A stretch of 64,000 nt of DNA, taken from assembly GCF_028548395.1 (NCBI RefSeq), contig NZ_JAQQLA010000004.1, positions 806,001 to 870,000 on the forward strand, in the 5' to 3' direction. Each line of letters begins with the position of its first letter. Within the stretch, counting starts at the first letter, position 1. The DNA comes from Vogesella indigofera (lineage in GTDB: Bacteria; Pseudomonadota; Gammaproteobacteria; Burkholderiales; Chromobacteriaceae). Shown piece by piece: positions 61,052-64,000 of this stretch. A model generated the notes under the pieces. That model did not search any database. It saw only the letters and a program-made list of their open reading frames with translations, and was not told where the DNA came from. Both the position numbers and the translations under genes were made by a program.

Positions 61052-61369
61052 TCAGACGGCAAACACGAAGTCGCAGCCGGCGGCGTGGCCGACCACCGCC
61101 GACAACGTGGTGCCGAACTCCTTGCCGTCACGCGCCGCCAGCCACTGGCCGTCGCGCAGCGCGAAATGGAAACCGCCGCTCTTGGCCGCGATCCACAGTT
61201 CCTGGTTCGGCACGTGGCGGTTGACCACCACCTTCTCGCCGCTGTCGAACTCGATTTCCAGCACATTCCCCATCCTCAGGCAGTCCAGATCCAGCTCCGC
61301 CTCATCCAGTGCTGCTTCGATGCGCGTGAAAATACCGTCGGTGAGGGTCAGGAATTCGCTTTCAGTCAT
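61052..61369 (-). CDS. cyaY: Iron donor protein CyaY (frataxin)
   Basis: A 105-residue frataxin: MTESEFLTLTDGIFTRIEAA, an acidic helix (LDEAELDLDCLRMGNVLEIE), then the beta-sheet FDSGEKVVVNRHVPNQELWI, AAKSGGFHF. It binds iron at the acidic ridge and tunes iron-sulfur cluster assembly. It is divergent from lptM, a neighbourhood conserved in many proteobacteria. Confidence 0.95.
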   Translation of the reverse strand: MTESEFLTLTDGIFTRIEAALDEAELDLDCLRMGNVLEIEFDSGEKVVVNRHVPNQELWIAAKSGGFHFALRDGQWLAARDGKEFGTTLSAVVGHAAGCDFVFAV

Positions 61370-61382
61370 GGAAAAGTCCTAA

Positions 61383-61394
61383 AGGTTGGCCGCA
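61383..61394 (+). repeat. AGGTTGGCCGCA repeat, forward copy
   Basis: Exact copy in the 88-base divergent spacer of cyaY and lptM, the only exact copy that sits between two gene starts. Confidence 0.85.
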
Positions 61395-61457
61395 TGGCTT
61401 GGGGTGGGAGGCTCGCGCCTGTTAGACTGCGATTTTGCCATAGCTACCGGATTCCGT

Positions 61458-61568
61458 ATGCGTACTGCGCTGATGTTTGTCCTTGTCGCCACCGTTGTCA
61501 CCGCCTGCGGCTTCAAGGGTCCGCTGTATCTGCCCGCCCCGGCCGGCCAGCAGCAGACCGCGCCGTGA
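61458..61568 (+). CDS. lptM: LPS assembly lipoprotein LptM (YifL)
   Basis: A 36-residue lipoprotein: MRTALMFVLVATVVTACGFK followed by GPLYLP. The lipobox VTAC and the signature CGFKGPLYLP identify LptM, which helps mature the LptD-LptE translocon in the outer membrane. In most proteobacteria lysA follows; here the next gene is an acetyltransferase that overlaps by four bases (GTGA). Confidence 0.92.
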   Translation: MRTALMFVLVATVVTACGFKGPLYLPAPAGQQQTAP

Positions 61569-62053
61569 GCGCACTGCAACTGCGTGCGGCCAACCTTGCC
61601 GACGCCGGCGACTGCCTGCTGCTGGCACGGCTGACCGATGCCTACGCCCGCGATGCGATGGGTGGTGGCGAGGGGCTGACGCCCGCGCGCCAGCAACAGC
61701 TGGCGCAGGCACTGGGTGGTCATCCCGGCCTGTTCGCGCTGATCGCGGAGCAGGGCGACGAGGCGGTCGGCCACGCACTGTGCGTGCTGGGCTTTTCCAG
61801 CTTTTACGCGGCGCCGGTGTGCAATCTGCATGATTTGTCGGTGCTGTCCGCCGCGCGCGGCCAGGGCGTGGGGCGCCTGCTGCTGCAGGCCGTGGCCAGC
61901 GCCGCCGCCCAGCGCGGTTGCGCCAAGCTGACGCTGGAAGTACGCGACGACAACGCGGTGGGGCGCACGCTGTACCACAGTGAAGGCTTTGCCGAGGCCG
62001 GCCTCGGCGGCACCCACTACCGGCTGCTGGAAAAGGTGCTGACTCCGGCCTGA
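61565..62053 (+). CDS. GNAT family N-acetyltransferase
   Basis: A 162-residue GNAT enzyme starting at a GTG that overlaps the lptM stop. NLADAGDCLLLARLTDAYAR, the strand block LCVLGFSSFYAAPVCNLHDL, the acetyl-CoA loop SVLSAARGQGVGRLLLQAVA and the end DNAVGRTLYHSEGFAEAGLG complete the fold. The substrate is unknown. The dispersed 12-mer at 61585-61596 is in the first ten codons (AANL). Confidence 0.85.
   Translation: MSALQLRAANLADAGDCLLLARLTDAYARDAMGGGEGLTPARQQQLAQALGGHPGLFALIAEQGDEAVGHALCVLGFSSFYAAPVCNLHDLSVLSAARGQGVGRLLLQAVASAAAQRGCAKLTLEVRDDNAVGRTLYHSEGFAEAGLGGTHYRLLEKVLTPA
61585..61596 (-). repeat. AGGTTGGCCGCA repeat, reverse copy
   Basis: In-frame copy near the start of the GNAT gene, read as Ala-Ala-Asn-Leu. 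Confidence 0.85.
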
Positions 62054-62084
62054 CCCGTAGCGGCGCCCGCGCCGTGACCGCCGG

Positions 62085-63857
62085 CTACAGCGCCGGCGCC
62101 ACCTCCAGCCGGTTGCGACCCTTGTGCTTGGCCTGGTACAGCGCCAGGTCGGCGGCGCGCAGCGTGCGCTCCCAGTCCTGCGGCTGGTTCTGCCACGCCA
62201 TGCCGAGGCTGGTGGTGACGTGCAGCAGCGGGTGCAGCGTGCTCCAGTCGTAGTCCATCAGCGCCAGCCGCAGGCGCTCGCAGGTCGCCACCGCCGCCTC
62301 CTGCGACGTCTCCATCAGCAGCAGCACGAACTCCTCGCCGCCATAGCGCACCACCAGATCGACCGAACGGGTGTGCAGCACCACCAGCTGCGCCACCTTG
62401 CGCAGGGTGTCGTCGCCGACGGCGTGACCGAAGCGGTCGTTGATCGACTTGAAGTAGTCCAGATCCAGCACCACCACCGCCATGCCGTCAAAGCCGCCCT
62501 GCAACTGCGCCAGCCGCTCCGGGCCTTCGCGGTCGAGGCAGCGGCGGTTGCCGACCCCGGTCAGTGCGTCGACCAGCACCGCCTGTTCCAGCTCGCTCAT
62601 GCGCGCCTCGGCCACCGATTTTTCTGCCTCCAGCCGCACCGCGCGCAGACGCTCGTGCTCGGCCTTCAGCCGTTCGCGCTCGGTTTCCAGCCGCGCGCTG
62701 GTGATTTCCAGCTCCTTGCGGATCGCCCAGCCCTGGGTGCTGCTGCGCTTGTCGGCCAGCGACTGTTCCAGCTGGCGCAACCGCTCCAGCTGCCGCAGCG
62801 CCGGCTCGAACTGGCCGCCGTCCTTGTACACGCGGTACAGCGCCTCGTGCGCCAGCACCCGCATCTCGTATTCGATCTGCTCGGCCGGCAGCGCCAGCAC
62901 CCGCTTCAGCACCGCGATCGCCGCCGGCAGCTGCCCGGTACGGTGCAGGATGATCGCCTCCGCCAGGTCGGCACGGTGCTGCAACGCGGCGAAGTCGCCA
63001 CACCGCGCCAGCTCGCGGCCCTGCGCCAGCTCGGTCAGCGCCTCGTCGTAGCATGCGAGATCGGTGAGGATTTCCGCCAGATTGATGATGGCGCTGGCTT
63101 GCAGGTGCGGGTTGTCCGTCGTGGTCGACAGCGTCGCCGCCTGCTGGAAATAATCCAGCGACTGCGCCAGCAGTGCCGCGGCGCCGGCCTGGGCCAGGGA
63201 CTGCGCCAGCTGGCCGGCGGTGCGGTAGCTGGAGCCGAGATTGTTGATCGCACTGAACAGCGCGATGAGATGGCCGTGCTGCACCGCCAGCTCGCGCGCC
63301 TGCTGCAACAGCGCCACGCTTTGCTCCAGATCGCCGACCGCGCTGAAGGTGCACAGCCCGGCGCGGTTCAGCGCCCAGCTCAGCATCAGCGGCTGCTGGC
63401 AGAGGCGGGCGGCGCTCAGCGCCTCCAGCGCGTACTTCAGGCCGTCGTGCGCCAGCCCCAGCTCATTGCAGGCCATCGCCACCGTGCACAGCACCTCGGC
63501 GCGGGCGGCGGCATCGGCGGGCCGCTCCAGCAGCGACGCCGCTTCCAGCCCCGGCGGAATGGCGTCGGCCAGCTGGCCGAGGCGGAAACGGTGCAGCGCC
63601 AGCAGGGCCAGTGCCTCGCTGCGCAGGTGCTCGAAGCCATGTTCGCCGGCCAGTTGCAGCGCCGTTTCCGCCGCCTGCAAACCGTGATGGTGCCGACCGC
63701 TGCTGCCGGCTTCGCGCGCGGTGCGCAACAAGCGCAACAGGGCCTGGCGCTGCGATCCCGTGCTGCCGGCCGTAGTCGCCGCGGCAAGCACGGTGGTCGC
63801 CGGCTGGCGGCGACGCGATGCGTGCGCCGGGTCACGGGATTTGTCAGCACCAATCAT
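62085..63857 (-). CDS. Diguanylate cyclase with TPR-like sensor
   Basis: A 590-residue cytoplasmic protein. Residues about 30-385 are helical TPR-like repeats (LRSEALALLALHRFRLGQLA, ALFSAINNLGSSYRTAGQLA, HLQASAIINLAEILTDLACY), then a coiled coil (ARLETERERLKAEHERLRAV) and a GGDEF domain with an active GGEEF site in VVRYGGEEFVLLL. An RxxD inhibitory site (RSVD) lies five residues upstream, so it should synthesise cyclic di-GMP with product feedback. ATG 63857 is used; the frame opens at a GTG nine bases earlier. Confidence 0.88.
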   Translation of the reverse strand: MIGADKSRDPAHASRRRQPATTVLAAATTAGSTGSQRQALLRLLRTAREAGSSGRHHHGLQAAETALQLAGEHGFEHLRSEALALLALHRFRLGQLADAIPPGLEAASLLERPADAAARAEVLCTVAMACNELGLAHDGLKYALEALSAARLCQQPLMLSWALNRAGLCTFSAVGDLEQSVALLQQARELAVQHGHLIALFSAINNLGSSYRTAGQLAQSLAQAGAAALLAQSLDYFQQAATLSTTTDNPHLQASAIINLAEILTDLACYDEALTELAQGRELARCGDFAALQHRADLAEAIILHRTGQLPAAIAVLKRVLALPAEQIEYEMRVLAHEALYRVYKDGGQFEPALRQLERLRQLEQSLADKRSSTQGWAIRKELEITSARLETERERLKAEHERLRAVRLEAEKSVAEARMSELEQAVLVDALTGVGNRRCLDREGPERLAQLQGGFDGMAVVVLDLDYFKSINDRFGHAVGDDTLRKVAQLVVLHTRSVDLVVRYGGEEFVLLLMETSQEAAVATCERLRLALMDYDWSTLHPLLHVTTSLGMAWQNQPQDWERTLRAADLALYQAKHKGRNRLEVAPAL

Positions 63858-64000
63858 AAAAACCACCGGGGATTCAGATGGCTGAATTTATATACCGATT
63901 TATGGCGAGGGCGTAGCAGAAGGTTGGCCGCAATGACGGATTGGCAGCGGCAACGTGCAAAAAACAACAATCGCAGCGCAACAAGCGGCACCGTCATGAC
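63858..64000. other. Region upstream of the diguanylate cyclase
   Basis: Holds its promoter side (AATTTATATACCGATTTATG at 63885-63904 is AT-rich) and one exact dispersed repeat. No gene start is supported before the window ends. Confidence 0.5.
63921..63932 (+). repeat. AGGTTGGCCGCA repeat, forward copy
   Basis: Exact copy, full 14-base form (AAGGTTGGCCGCAA), about 65 bases upstream of the diguanylate cyclase start. Confidence 0.85.

Noticed and set aside
61051..61060. A 9 of 10 match to the Neisseria DUS core GCCGTCTGAA at the cyaY stop
   Set aside because: It is a single imperfect copy at a coding junction. The motif is not repeated elsewhere in the window, so chance is enough.

Overview
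The window is GC-rich (roughly two thirds G+C by eye), densely coding bacterial chromosome. The gene set and the close protein resemblance to Neisseria (phosphoglycerate kinase, zinc-poor DksA, PilT/PilU, GltIJKL) point to a betaproteobacterium of the order Neisseriales, most likely the Chromobacteriaceae (Vogesella/Chromobacterium-like). This placement is inference; no rRNA gene is present. I saw no tRNA, rRNA, CRISPR array, transposase or prophage.

Layout. 0-3.5 kb: a leftward heme/housekeeping run (lipoprotein, hemJ, MmcQ-like, M48 protease, rubredoxin) diverging from thiD-thiE. 3.5-12.5 kb: a small Gly-rich protein, a SulP transporter, metH with a solute-binding protein behind it, then two tandem paralogous periplasmic binding proteins and a YqiA esterase. 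12.7-18.4 kb: quinone oxidoreductase, two small secreted proteins, an OmpR/EnvZ-type two-component pair, small membrane proteins and an EamA exporter. 18.4-20.3 kb: the only accessory-looking stretch, with a highly folded non-coding segment followed by two AT-rich genes that share a C-terminal tail and a flanking repeat. 20.3-26.6 kb: prfA-hemA, the glutathione-dependent formaldehyde genes (adhC, fghA) with a divergent LysR regulator, and pdxH. 27-37 kb: a tautomerase, an EamA exporter with divergent LysR, a chemoreceptor, pilR-pilS and parC. 38.3-44.8 kb: central carbon genes tkt-gap-pgk-(LysE)-fba. 44.9-51.8 kb: HPP/CBS protein, AIM24 protein, DAHP synthase, dksA, cytochrome c, yggT-proC-yggS. 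51.9-55.4 kb: pilT-pilU and an EAL-HDOD protein. 55.5-60.5 kb: a glutamate/aspartate ABC transporter with two ATPases, and rsmA. 60.6-64 kb: YqaA, cyaY, lptM, a GNAT protein and a TPR-GGDEF diguanylate cyclase.

The most striking signal is not a gene. A 12-mer, AGGTTGGCCGCA, occurs 24 times exactly (13 forward, 11 reverse), where about 0.02 copies would be expected by chance. Nineteen copies are between genes, mostly just past stop codons. Several form head-to-head inverted pairs that look like transcription terminators, and related perfect palindromes built on GCGGCCAACGTTGGCCGC also occur. Dispersion, both orientations, placement at gene ends and terminator pairing are the hallmarks of DNA uptake sequences in Neisseria and Pasteurellaceae, but the sequence is unrelated to the known Neisseria dialects. 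The same window carries pilT, pilU, pilS and pilR, i.e. type IV pilus functions of the kind that drive DNA uptake. I propose it as a candidate undescribed uptake-sequence system.

Other items: three copies of a palindromic intergenic repeat family, a REP-like element directly upstream of pgk, and an AT-rich cassette that resembles orphan immunity genes.
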